Of a DNA stretch of 64,000 nucleotides, positions 22,616-31,425 are shown one piece after another. The stretch is from CAVOJY01 sp963696405 (GTDB taxonomy: Bacteria; Chloroflexota; Limnocylindria; Limnocylindrales; CSP1-4): assembly GCA_963696405.1 (NCBI GenBank), contig CAVOJY010000002.1, positions 1 to 64,000 of the forward strand, read 5' to 3'. A program made the position numbers and the translations under genes. Under the pieces are notes generated by a model. The model was not told the DNA's origin, made no database searches, and saw only the letters and a list, made by a program, of their open reading frames with translations. The number at the start of each line of letters is the position of its first letter. Positions within the stretch are counted from its first letter, which is position 1.

Positions 22616-23146
22616 ATGAAATACGAGGTGGAACAGAAATTCCGCGTGGACGAACACGATTCGATTGCGCGGCGACTGGCGCAGTGGGGCGCGGCGTTTG
22701 GCGGGGTGGACGAACAGGTCGACCGCTATTTCGCCCATCCGCAGCGCGATTTTGCCGCGACCGACGAAGCGTTGCGCATCCGCCGCGTCGGCTCCGACTG
22801 TTGCATTACCTACAAGGGCCCGAAGATCGACTCGACGACGAAGACCCGGTGCGAGATCGAGTTGCCGTTGCCGCCCGGAGGCGAGACGGTGGAACAGTTC
22901 ACGGAGTTGCTCGAGGCGTTGGGTTTTCGCCGCGTCGCCGAAGTCTGCAAGCGCCGCCGCACAGCGACGATTGCTCGGCAGGGGGCTCGGGTCGAGGTTG
23001 CCTTGGACGACGTCGCCGGCGTCGGCAAGTTTGTGGAACTGGAATTGGCCGCTCGACCCGATGAACTCGAATCGGCCAAACACTGCGTGGCTCAACTCGC
23101 CAAAGAACTCGGCCTGTCGCAGGACCGAGCGGCGGAGCTATCTTGA
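22616..23146 (+). CDS. CYTH-domain protein (CyaB / class IV adenylate cyclase-like)
   Basis: ATG at 22616 gives MKYEVEQKFRV, the ExExK signature strand of CYTH enzymes. It is followed by DRYFAHPQRDFAATDEALRI, ITYKGPKID, CEIELPLP and VEVALDDVAGVGKFVELEL, the expected series of charged beta strands lining a triphosphate tunnel. The family includes CyaB-type cyclases and thiamine triphosphatases; proximity to thiE makes a triphosphate hydrolase role conceivable but unproven. The end is probably shifted: a neighbouring frame gives the family-typical SYLELLL directly after DRA. Confidence 0.8.
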   Translation: MKYEVEQKFRVDEHDSIARRLAQWGAAFGGVDEQVDRYFAHPQRDFAATDEALRIRRVGSDCCITYKGPKIDSTTKTRCEIELPLPPGGETVEQFTELLEALGFRRVAEVCKRRRTATIARQGARVEVALDDVAGVGKFVELELAARPDELESAKHCVAQLAKELGLSQDRAAELS

Positions 23147-23187
23147 ACTGCTGTTGGAGTCTGACGCGGCCAGCGGCCGCAATAAAC

Positions 23188-23237
23188 GTAGCAACGGATT
23201 TCAATCCGTTCAAAACGGAATGAATTCCGTTCTACGA
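23188..23237. repeat. Double palindrome repeat (CGGATTTCAATCCG / CGGAATGAATTCCG)
   Basis: CGTAGCAACGGATTTCAATC CGTT is followed by AACGGAATGAATTCCGTTCT then ACG, so two short palindromes lie inside a CGTAG...CTACG pair. It is located between the CYTH gene and the permease. Confidence 0.8.
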
Positions 23238-23304
23238 AAATGCTCGCACGTGCGCGTGCATACTACGGCCTGAGACAACTGGCCAATCGACAGGAGCCCG
23301 GTTC

Positions 23305-24708
23305 ATGAATGCGTCTCGACTTCTCTTGGCGGAACTCTGGCACCGCAAGATGAATGTGTTGCTGAGCGTTTTGGCGTTGGTGGCGGCCGCGACGCTGTTT
23401 GTCACGGGCCCCACGCTGCTGGACGGCTACCAGCGGGAGTCGGCTCAACGTCTGCAGGCCATGGAGCGTGAGACGGCCGACGCTCTGGCTCGCATGCACG
23501 CCGAGACCGACGCGCAACTGGCGCGAATGCAGGCCAAGGCGACCAAAGATCTGACCGAGCTGGATCTGCAGACGAAACGCGTCATGCGCAATCTGGGGTT
23601 TAACCTGAGGATCGTCCACCGAGACACGGATTTGAACAAGCTGTACGCGAACTTCGTCGCCTTGGACATGCCCGAGGAGTACGTGCAGCGACTGGCCACC
23701 AGCCCTCAGATCACGAAGATCGCGCACCTCGTGGCGACGTTGCGCCAGATGATCGACTGGAACGGGCAATCTCGACTGCTGGTGGGCTTCGCTCCGGAAG
23801 CCGTGCAGGCCCACGTCGAACAGAAGGCGCCCATGGGAGTGCAGATCGAACCGGGTAACGTTTACCTCGGCAACCTCGCCGGCGTGGGTCATGAAGTCGG
23901 GGAAACCGTGGAAATCCTCGGCAAGTCATTCAAGGTTGCCCGCATCCTTCCGCCTCACGGAACGGCGGAGGAAGACATCGCAATCTGCATGCATCTGGCG
24001 GACGCTCAAGAGGTTCTCGGCAAGCCGGGCAAGATCACGGAAATCATGGCCCTGGGATGCAAATGCAAGACCGTGAATCGCGTGGAGGAAATCACGGAAC
24101 AGCTCGAGGCCGTTCTTCCCGAGGCCAAGGTTACCGAACTCCGTCTGCAGGCCATCGCCCGGCAGGATCAACGCGTGGCGGTCGAAAAACACTACGCCCA
24201 AACGATGGAGGATTACAAGCAGAATCGAGACGCGATCGCCCAGCAGGAGGCCGAAAAACGCGCGGATATTCTGGCCCGCGAACGCGACCATCGGGCTCAA
24301 GTCGCCGGCTTGCTCGGCGGACTCAACTCCGTGGTGACTCCGCTGGTCGTGCTCGTGTGTGCGATCTGGGTCGGGCTGCTGGCCTGGTCGAACGTTCGCG
24401 AGCGGCGAACCGAGATTGGCCTGCTCAGGGCCCTCGGAAAAGGGTCGGTCAGCATCGCAAGCCTGTTCTTGGGGAAGGCTTTGCTCTTGGGATTAGCCAG
24501 CGGTGTCGGCGGCTGCCTGCTCGGCTATTTCCTCGCACGTTGGCTGGCCACCGGGATGCTCGACGTGTCGCTGGCAAATTTCACCCCCTCCGCAGCCATC
24601 TCCGCCTGCACGATCGCGGGCACACCCCTGGTGGCCGCGATGGCCAGCTATCTGCCGACCCTCTCGGCCTTAAACCAGGACCCAGCGATTGTATTGATGG
24701 AGAATTGA
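23305..24708 (+). CDS. FtsX/MacB-like ABC transporter permease
   Basis: An intact 467-residue protein. An N-terminal helix (VLLSVLALVAAATLFVTG) is followed by a ~330-residue extracytoplasmic domain with long Ala/Arg/Glu-rich coiled-coil segments (about residues 40-85 and 285-335). Three C-terminal helices follow, including the FtsX signature with ERRTEIGLLRALGKGSVSIA then SLFLGKALLLG, and the last helix before NQDPAIVLMEN. The permease would pair with an ABC ATPase, but none lies next to it. One of the few uninterrupted genes left of the joint. Confidence 0.8.
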   Translation: MNASRLLLAELWHRKMNVLLSVLALVAAATLFVTGPTLLDGYQRESAQRLQAMERETADALARMHAETDAQLARMQAKATKDLTELDLQTKRVMRNLGFNLRIVHRDTDLNKLYANFVALDMPEEYVQRLATSPQITKIAHLVATLRQMIDWNGQSRLLVGFAPEAVQAHVEQKAPMGVQIEPGNVYLGNLAGVGHEVGETVEILGKSFKVARILPPHGTAEEDIAICMHLADAQEVLGKPGKITEIMALGCKCKTVNRVEEITEQLEAVLPEAKVTELRLQAIARQDQRVAVEKHYAQTMEDYKQNRDAIAQQEAEKRADILARERDHRAQVAGLLGGLNSVVTPLVVLVCAIWVGLLAWSNVRERRTEIGLLRALGKGSVSIASLFLGKALLLGLASGVGGCLLGYFLARWLATGMLDVSLANFTPSAAISACTIAGTPLVAAMASYLPTLSALNQDPAIVLMEN

Positions 24709-25090
24709 ACGCTCGCGTGGGGACGGTCATTGACCGCTGGCTTTGCCGGAGTCCTGCCTTGAGGCGGCATTCGGCCGCGTGTAACCGGGTCTCCGTATGG
24801 CCGGGCAGGTTCGTCCGCCGAGAGGGGGGCAAATTTTTCCTTGATTCTCGGTCCCCGCCGGCTTGTCCAAGCCCCCTCACAAGGCGAAGAATGCTGCGAT
24901 CGCGGGCTGCGCTCACCTAGTTCTCTGGGAAACCAGCCTGGCGCGTCTCAGTCCACACCAAATCTGCGTGTTATTTGGATCCGTGAAAGGTCCGCGTGTT
25001 CGCAACGGGCGGCGGTCTTGGTGGACGCCGCGGTGGCACGCTGTCGGTTTTTGACTGGTTTGTTTCCTTTAGGAAAGGGAGGGTCTCTTG
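24709..25090. other. Intergenic region upstream of the secreted protein
   Basis: No supported gene. The last part carries a strong purine-rich ribosome site (GGAAAGGGAGGG) just ahead of the ATG at 25091. The first part (24714-24790) resembles degenerate repeat debris. Confidence 0.4.
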
Positions 25091-25561
25091 ATGAGAGTTC
25101 GTTCGCTTTTTGTGTCGGTGGCGGCGATGGGTTTGCTCGCAGTTGCCGTGCTGGCCGCCGAGAAGGAGATCAATCTTGAGGGCGTCAAGTGCGTGATGAA
25201 GCCGGACGCCCCGGCCAAAGCCGCGAACGCAGTCGATTACAAAGGGGGCAAGGTCTTCTTCTGCTGCGGGGTGCGGGGCAAGTTCGACCCAAGAACGAGA
25301 AGTCCGCCACGATGGCCAATCACCAGCTGGTCGTGACCAAGCAGGCGAAGCAGGCCAATTGCCCGCTGAGCGGTGGACCGTGCAAAACGGAATTCACGGC
25401 CAAGGTCGGGGGCGTCGATGTCTACTTCTGCTGCCCGAACTGCCAGGGCAAGGTCGCCAAGACGGAAGGCGAGGCGCAGATCGCCATGGTCTTTGGCGAC
25501 AAAGCCTTCGAAAAGGCCTACAAAGTCGGCGAAGAAGGAAGGCGAGAAGAAGGCCGAGTGA
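25091..25561 (+). CDS. Secreted protein with two YHS/TRASH-like cysteine modules (frameshifted)
   Basis: A signal peptide (MRVRSLFVSVAAMGLLAVAV then LAA) precedes two similar modules. Module 1 reads VKCVMKPDAPAKAANAVDYK then GGKVFFCCG with a further Cys after a shift near 25285. Module 2 reads ANCPLSGGPCKTEFTAKVGG then VDVYFCCPNCQGKV. Each has an early Cys and a FCCxxC-type cluster, the pattern of YHS/TRASH metal-binding folds. Two apparent base errors are corrected to reach a Lys/Glu-rich end (GEKKAE) at 25561. Probably a periplasmic metal-binding protein; the metal is unknown. A clear intrinsic terminator follows, so it is a single-gene unit. Confidence 0.65.
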
Positions 25562-25598
25562 CCCTTGGCGTTTGGGACTCGGATGCGTTGCAGTTACG

Positions 25599-25627
25599 GA
25601 GCGTCCCTCTTGGGACGCTCTTTTTTT
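25599..25627 (+). terminator. Rho-independent terminator
   Basis: A perfect 9-bp stem GAGCGTCCC / GGGACGCTC with a 4-base loop is followed by seven T residues, 38 bases after the stop of the secreted cysteine-rich protein. Confidence 0.92.
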
Positions 25628-25752
25628 GCGCCTGCGGTGCTGCGAACGAGACCGGATCGCGGTTAACTCGGATTCACGCAGGGTGGGACCAGACCGCGGA
25701 GCGCGTCGGTGGTGCCACGACTGGAAAGCTACGGCGTCGCCCTCCACCATTC

Positions 25753-25803
25753 CTCATTGCCGCACCCACCGCCGCCGGAGGCGGCGGTGGGTGCGGCGAT
25801 GAG
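25753..25803. repeat. Long GC-rich hairpin (CACCCACCGCCGCC arms)
   Basis: Arms of ~23 bases (CATTGCCGCACCCACCGCC and its reverse complement) differ at one position and enclose GGAG. It lies in the 330-base gap before lpxB. A second motif, AATAATCCGGGCTAG near 25887, echoes AATAATCCCGGTTAG near 21307. Confidence 0.75.
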
Positions 25804-25960
25804 GGAATTTTCTTGGGGGGGACCGGGTAGCTTTCAGTCATCCTTCCACCGACGCGGGGTCGGTGGGGAGGCGTTCCGGCCTGCTCCAATAATCCGGGCT
25901 AGGGCGAAGCGGGCAAATTTGCGATACTCCGCCGCCCCAATGGATATAGGGAGCGGGAGC

Positions 25961-27178
25961 ATGAGAGGTCTTCTTTTCGGTGGGCGAGCCGAGCGGCGAC
26001 ATCCATGGAGCGAATCTCGTCCGCGAGTTGAGCCGGCGATGTCCGCAGATCGAGCTGGTCGGGTTTGGCGGGCCGCGAATGGCCGCGGCCGGCTGCGAGC
26101 TTGCTCGCCGACCTGACGCAGTTGGCCGTGATGTGGTTTTTGCGGGCCCTGCTCAACCTGCACCATTTTGCCCGCCTGCTGTGGATGGCCGGCGCTACTT
26201 TCGCGAGCAGCGGCCGGACGCCGTGATTCTGATCGACTACCCCGGTTTCAATTGGTGGATTGCCCGCGCGGCGAAGCGGGAGGGGATTCCGGTCTTCTAC
26301 TACGGTGCGCCGCAGATGTGGGCCTGGGCACCCTGGCGCGTGCGCAAGATGCGGCGTCTGGTCGACCATGTGTTGTGCAAACTGCCGTTCGAGGAGTCCT
26401 GGTTTAGCCAACGGGGCTGTCGCGCCACCTACGTCGGGCATCCCTACTTCGACGAGTTGGCCGAGGCATCGATGGACGGCGAGTTTCTGGTCGAGCAGGC
26501 TTCGCGCCCGGAACGTTGGTCACGATCTTGCCGGGATCGCGCATGCAGGAAGTCATCAGCAATCTGCCCGGGTTCCTCGAGGCCGCGGCGAGTATCCAGC
26601 GGGACTATCCCGCGGCACGGTTTGCGATTGCCGCGTTCAACGAGCAGCAGGCGGAATTGGCGCGGCAACAGGCTCGCGACCTGCCGGTGCCGTGGGAAGT
26701 GCACGTGGGACGCACTCCCGAGCTGATTCGCCTTGCCAGTTGCTGCCTCGCGTGCTCGGGCTCGGTCTCTCTCGAGTTGTTGTACCACGAGAAGCCAACG
26801 GTGATTCTGTATCGGGTCAGCTTCCTGGCCTACCTCGGCCAGAGACTCTTCCGCCGCGTGAAGTACATCACGTTGGTGAACTTGCTTGCGTCGCGAGAAC
26901 CGTTCCCGAAAGACCTCTCGACGTTCGACCCCGACCGGCCTGGCGGGGAGGCGGTGCCCTTTCCCGAGTACTTGACGTTCCGGAATGTTTCGCAGCGCAT
27001 GGCGGCCCACATCGTGCGGTGGCTGCAGGATCCGCAGGAGTACGAGGCTCGGCGCCGAGAGCTGCGCGGCCTGAAGGAACGCTTTGCACACCCAGGCGCC
27101 ACGCGCGTCGCGGCGGAATTGATCCTGCGGATGCTCGGCAGCGACGTGCCTTCGCGGTCCCGCCCCCAAGCCGCTTGA
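25961..27178 (+). CDS. lpxB: Lipid-A-disaccharide synthase (frameshifted)
   Basis: ATG at 25961 follows GGGAGCGGGAGC and gives MRGLLF. One missing base later the family motif GEPSGDIHGANLVREL appears. Further motifs are VILIDYPGFNWWIARAAK, VFYYGAPQMWAWAPWRVRKM, VGHPYFDELAE and, after a shift near 26510, ILPGSRMQEV and SGSVSLELLYHEKPTVILYR. The length of ~405 residues matches LpxB. The enzyme condenses UDP-diacylglucosamine and lipid X at the inner membrane, indicating lipid A synthesis. Additional shifts lie near 26095 and 26160. Confidence 0.9.
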
Positions 27179-27256
27179 CGGGCGCGGGCGTTCTCGGCCT
27201 CGCCACCGTTATGCTACAATTCCCGCAACTCGAATCCGCCCGCGGGGAACGCGCTT

Positions 27257-28126
27257 GTGTTCTTGGCCGAACCACCTTCCACGGCTTACGACTTCCGCTT
27301 CCAGCTGTTCGGAATTCCGATCCGCGTCACGCCGTTCTTCTGGCTGGCGAGCGCGTTTCTGGGTTGGGAGCTGGCCGCCGGTCTCGACCAGTGCGATGCA
27401 GCGGATTGCGGCTGTCGGCAGTGCGGACCCTGATCTGACGCGCCTCGCGGATTCCAATCCGGGGCAGGGCATCCTCCTGCTGATGTGGATCGCGGCCGTG
27501 TTCGTTTCGATCCTCATCCACGAGTTGGGGCATGCGCTGGCGATGAGGCGCTATGGCATCTCGTCGTACATCGTGCTGTATCATTTCGGCGGATTGGCGA
27601 TTCCCGACCGCGGCGGGACGTTCGTTCGCTCGGCGCGTTTGCCCATCCGCCGCAGCAGATCGTGATCTCGGCCGCCGGGCCGGCCGCCCAATTGTTGCTG
27701 GCGGGGATCTTCATTGCCGCCCTGCGAGTCTCGGGGTTTGCCCTGCTGTTCGATCCGCTAAACCTGCCGTACGTGAGTCGCTTCCTGTCGATCAGCGAGG
27801 GCCAGCAGATCACTTCCCTGCCGCTGCAGGCGGCGATCTACTTCTTGCTCATTCCGAGCATCTTCTGGGCGTTGCTGAATCTGCTGCCCGTCTACCCGCT
27901 CGACGGCGGCCAGATTGCCCGCGAGCTGTTCACGCTTTACAGTCCGCGGGACGGGATTCGCAACTCGCTGATTCTCTCCGTGGCGGCCGGCGCGGGCGTG
28001 GCCATCTACGCGTTCATGAATCACGACTTCTTTCTGGCGATTCTCTTCGGCTCGCTGGCCTTCTCCAGCTACCAGATCCTGCAAGCCTATTCCGGTCGAG
28101 GAGGCGGTTTCGGTGGTCCATGGTGA
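27257..28126 (+). CDS. M50-family site-2-type membrane metalloprotease (frameshifted)
   Basis: GTG at 27257 gives a soluble start (DFRFQLFGIPIRVTPFFWLA). After a shift near 27400, the metal-binding motif HELGHALAMRRYGI sits in a membrane helix. A second shift near 27650 leads to ISAAGPAAQLLLAG and the second zinc-ligand motif LLPVYPLDGGQIARE. The C-terminus GRGGGFGGPW is glycine-rich. About 290 residues and six helices suit the S2P family, which cuts substrates within the membrane. The target is unknown. Its stop overlaps the start of the next gene (ATGG/TGA at 28120-28126). Confidence 0.82.
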
Positions 28127-28916
28127 GAGCGGATCCGGGGGCGCCACGGATTCCCGAGAGACGCGTCGTGCTGTTGGGGGCGAGTAACCTGGTCGTGGGT
28201 CTGCCGCACGTGGTCGAGGCAGCTCGATCGGTGTGGGGCGGGCCCCTCGATATCCTGGCGGCTGCCGGGCACGGACGCTCCTACGGATACAGCAGCCGGG
28301 TCTTGTGGAGAACACTCCCCGTCGATCCTCTCCTGCGGCCTCTGGGAGGACCTCGCGCGCGGCCCCCCGCCTCGACCGCCGCGCTGCTGACGGATGTCGG
28401 GAACGATATTTTGTACGGCGACTCCAACCGGCGTGATCGCGGAGTGGGTCGAAACGTGTCTGGCACGGCTGGCGGTCCACGCCTCGCAGCTGGTGATCAC
28501 GGAGCTGCCGCTGGAGAGCGTCCAGGGCATCGGACGCCTCCGATTCCTGTTGATGCGCTGGCTGCTCTTTCCTGGGTGCCCCCTGGCATTGCGCGACGCG
28601 CAGGCCGCGGCGCGGGACCTCAACGATCGCTTGTGCACGCTCGCGGCGCGCTGCAAGGCGTCGATCGTGAAGCCCATCCGACGTGGTACGGCTTCGATCC
28701 GATTCACATTCGACCCCGACACCAGGTTGCGGCCTGGTCCACGATTCTGTCGCAGTGGTCGCCTCAGACATCGCACGCCGGAGCGCGCCTGCGTGGCGCA
28801 GAGCGATTCTTGCTGCGCGGGCTGAAGCCGCAGCAGCGCACGATGTTGGCCGCAGACAACAACACGCGCAACCCGCCGGCTTCCTGCGCGACGGTTCCTG
28901 GGTCTCGTTGTACTGA
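28120..28916 (+). CDS. SGNH-hydrolase-like protein (frameshifted)
   Basis: The N-terminal frame reads RRVVLLGASNLVVGLPHVVE, with the GxSN-type block-I serine, and AAAGHGRSYGYSSRVLWRTL. The next part has the GxND-like block TAALLTDVGNDILYG, then (shifted) AEWVETCLARLAVHASQLVI. A later frame supplies the Asp/His block TWYGFDPIHIRPRHQVAAW. Three frame changes split ~265 residues. This pattern suits an SGNH/GDSL-fold enzyme of a type I recall in planctomycetes; the substrate is unknown. It overlaps the M50 protease gene by seven bases, suggesting translational coupling and a shared role. Confidence 0.6.
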
Positions 28917-29309
28917 GCGCACAGCAACTCCGCATCGCCGTGTTCGAATTGCTCGTGCGTCGACAGAGCGCGCTGCGTCAGAACGCTGACGATGAGCGAC
29001 GACGATCACTCGCGCGTCACGATCTGCTCTTGACGCACGAGATCGAATAGAGAACATTAGGATCGAAAATTTTGAAATTAGCATTGCAAGAAATTCAACG
29101 ATGGTTACAACTACACGGTAACAACGATGCATTTGGCAATCGATCATGCTGAGACGAGACGGACGAGAAGCATGTCGCAGCCATCGGACAACCAACTGTC
29201 GGACAAGAGGTTTTCTGTGATTCGTTGGTCCGGCCTCGCGGGCGGAAAGGCAAACTGGATGCCTTCGAGACGGAACTCGATTCGAACCCTTTTTTGAGGA
29301 GGACGTGCT
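28917..29309. other. Intergenic region with AT-rich island
   Basis: A 390-base gap. Bases 29045-29130 are strikingly AT-rich against their surroundings and contain a possible -35 TTGCAA (29084) and -10 TACAAC (29106) with a 16-base spacer. This may serve as promoter and leader for the lysine-rich peptide that follows. No RNA gene recognised. Confidence 0.4.
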
Positions 29310-29400
29310 GTGGCCAAGAAGAAAGCTGCCAAGAAGGCTGCCGCCGAAGAAGGCTGCTAAGAAGGCTACGAAAAAAGCCGCGAAGAAGAAGAAGAAGTAA
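29310..29400 (+). CDS. Lysine-rich histone-H1-like peptide (one-base error)
   Basis: GTG at 29310 follows an ideal ribosome site (TGAGGAGGA, 29295-29303). Read with one extra base near 29338 removed, the product is about 30 residues: MAKKKAAKKAAPKKAAKKAT then KKAAKKKKK, ending at TAA 29398-29400. As written, the frame stops after 16 codons at 29360. The length of 91 bases (30 codons plus one) agrees with a single insertion. Such Lys/Ala/Pro peptides resemble the C-terminal tail of histone H1 and bacterial H1-like proteins, so DNA binding and compaction is likely, though not shown. Confidence 0.65.
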
Positions 29401-29461
29401 CTTCGCAGCTGCTTTTCAGCGGCGCCGTCCGCAGGACGGCATTCGGACTACGACGAGAAAG

Positions 29462-29491
29462 AGCCGCCGGCATTCACGAGATCCGGCGGTT
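29462..29491 (-). terminator. Stem-loop downstream of mrp
   Basis: On the minus strand AACCGCCGG pairs with CCGGCGGCT across a 12-base loop and is followed by the T-rich CTTTCTC. A second short hairpin GCCGTCC/GGACGGC lies at 29424-29440. These probably end transcription of both mrp and the converging H1-like gene. Confidence 0.6.
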
Positions 29492-29521
29492 CTACGTTTC
29501 TGTCGACGCATGCTGGGGCTG

Positions 29522-30622
29522 TTATCCGCAAGCACCGCCGCGCAGTCTGCGCGTTGTAGGTCGGCAGGGCAACCGCGGCCTGCGGAGTCGGCGAGGTTCT
29601 GCACGAGTCGCCGGCAGATGCGCGTCAGCGGGTCGGCGAGGTGGGGGTCATCGAAGCTCGCCCCCACGTGCCCCGCGTCTCCCAATTCCCGGTACTTCAT
29701 CACGAGTCGGCACTTCTCCCAGAACGGAACCTGCAGAGACTCCGCGCGCTGCCGCGCCCGCCGCTGCCGAAAATGTCGTAGCGCTTTCCGCAGTCGGGGC
29801 AGATGAACCCGCTCATGTTCTCCACCATGCCCAGCACTTGGATGTTCACCTTGCGAAACATCGAAATCGCCTTCACCGCGTCCAACAAGGCCACATCCTG
29901 CGGCGTGCACACGACGACGGCTCCCGTCAGCGGCAGCAGCTGTGACAGGGTGAGCGCTATGTCGCCCGTTCCGGGCGGCATGTCGATGAGCAGGTAATCG
30001 AGCAGACCCCACTCGGTGTCCCGGAGAAACTGCGTGATCGCCCCGTGGAGCATCGGGCCGCGCCACACAACCGCCTCTCCGGGTGGAACGAGTAAGCCCA
30101 TCGACATCACGGGCATGCCCCTCGACATGAATCGGTTGAATCCGGTTGTTGACGACCACGGGACGTTGCGAGGTCCCCAGCAAGTGCGGGATGCTCGGCC
30201 CATACACGTCCGCATCCATCAGCCCCACCGCCGCTCCGGCCCGCTTCAGGCCGATCGCCAGGCTGGCGGCGATCGTGCTCTTGCCGACGCCCCCTTTGCC
30301 GGATCCGATCGCGATGACCGTCTTGGCTGTCAAACCGATCTCCCCCAGCCTTCCGGGCGGCCGGCTGCAGACCTGACGCTGAATCGCAACGGCAGACAGC
30401 ACCGGGAAACGTTCGCGCAATCTGCGTCTGGAAGTCCTGCTGCACGGTGTCCCAGATCGGAGCCAACCAGGTCGTCAGCAGCCAAGGTAAACGACAGGTG
30501 CCCGTTGGTCAGTTGGATATCGCGAATCTGGTCCAAATGCAGGGCAATGCACCCGTTTCCGGATCTTTGAATTCGGCCAAAGCGGCTTCCACCGTGGCCA
30601 CGTCAAGCGGACCGTCCGCCAT
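29522..30622 (-). CDS. mrp: Mrp/ApbC-type Fe-S cluster carrier ATPase (frameshifted)
   Basis: ATG at 30622 after GGAGAGGAAC gives MADGPLDVATVEAALAEFKD, an N-terminal MIP18-like domain. The P-loop domain has IAIGSGKGGVGKSTIAASLA, the Mrp signature, then VGLMDADVYGPSIPHLLG, YLLIDMPPGTGDIALTLSQL and the metal-binding CxxC region ENMSGFICPDCGKRYDIFGS. The C-terminus shows MKYRELGDAG and TRICRRLVQNLAD. At least four frame changes occur (about 30515, 30400, 30120 and 29740); the exact end is uncertain by some tens of bases. The protein loads Fe-S clusters onto targets, which fits the many Fe-S subunits of the nearby nuo cluster. Confidence 0.85.
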
Positions 30623-30775
30623 GAGTTCCTCTCCGTTTCTCAAGTCTCCAGTCACACGACGTTGGCATTCTAGAAGAGCGAACGGCAACGGACAAAGGCG
30701 GGATCGCCGGCTCCATGCTTCTGATGGGTCCGACTGCTGGCTTGACGAGAAGTGGCACGCAGCAACTTGGAGTGC

Positions 30776-30887
30776 GGCGACTGGTCGCCGCTTTCTTTCA
30801 CAGCCCTCGTTGCCGGCGAATGGCCGTTTTTCCCGACGCAGCGCGGCGGCGAAAACCACAGCGGTGACGAGTCACCGCACTCCCAAG
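30776..30887. repeat. Inverted repeat with TTGGAGTGCGG arms
   Basis: TTGGAGTGCGGCGACTGG then TCGCCGCTTT at 30777 is matched by the inverted, slightly diverged GCGGTGACGAGTCACCGC then ACTCCCAA ending at 30886. It lies between mrp and the pseudo-receiver gene and supplies that gene's last codons. Confidence 0.75.
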
Positions 30888-31378
30888 GCGGGTGGACGGT
30901 CGTCCGGTTCGCCGCCTTGCGATTCCTGCTCCGGCGTCGCTTCCCCGCGCCATTTCTTCCACGGCAGGCGTTCCCAAATCGCCTCGCGCTCATTCGGGGA
31001 GGGCAGCTCGGCGGTGGTCAGGAGGCGGAGGACGAGGCTGGCCACGGGCGTCAGGTTGCGAGGGGAAGTGACGAAATGCACCGCTCCGGCCTCGCGCAGC
31101 GTCCATTCGGCCGAGGCCAGCGAGGGGTCCCCCAGCACGATCGCGGCGGCCTGCGGAGCATCGCAGCGCATCAGGACCAGCCCCCGCACGATTTCCACAA
31201 GATTCCCCCGGCGAAGTTCGATGGCCACGACACTGCGGGGGACCTCCTGCAACGCGTGCCACGCGTCCGGCCAGGACCGCGTTTCCACGACAGGGATGCG
31301 GCTGCTCGCCAGGACCGACCGCAAGGCGATCGCCCAGCGGTTCGATTTCTCGCAGACAATCAACGCGGGGCGTGCCAT
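30872..31378 (-). CDS. Pseudo-receiver-like protein, unknown function
   Basis: A 168-residue protein starting MARPALIVCEKSNRWAIALR. Its pattern of strands and helices resembles a response-regulator receiver, but the acidic pocket is replaced (CEKS), Glu stands where the phospho-Asp would be (VVAIELRRGN), and the conserved Lys near HFVTSPRN is absent. It is therefore unlikely to be phosphorylated in the usual way. The C-terminal ~35 residues are charged and end in a repeat. It lies 47 bases after the PAS-AAA+ regulator on the same strand, so the two are probably one operon. The receiver relation is my inference from weak similarity. Confidence 0.55.
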   Translation of the reverse strand: MARPALIVCEKSNRWAIALRSVLASSRIPVVETRSWPDAWHALQEVPRSVVAIELRRGNLVEIVRGLVLMRCDAPQAAAIVLGDPSLASAEWTLREAGAVHFVTSPRNLTPVASLVLRLLTTAELPSPNEREAIWERLPWKKWRGEATPEQESQGGEPDDRPPALGVR

Positions 31379-31425
31379 GGCAGACGGGTCTCGAGCCTTG
31401 CGGGAAATGGGGGCGGCAGCTTCGT

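Noticed and set aside
29225..29806. 193-codon plus-strand frame rich in Arg over the H1-like gene and mrp
   Set aside because: It reads the lysine-rich gene in the wrong frame and then runs antisense to mrp; the ribosome site fits the shorter lysine-rich frame.
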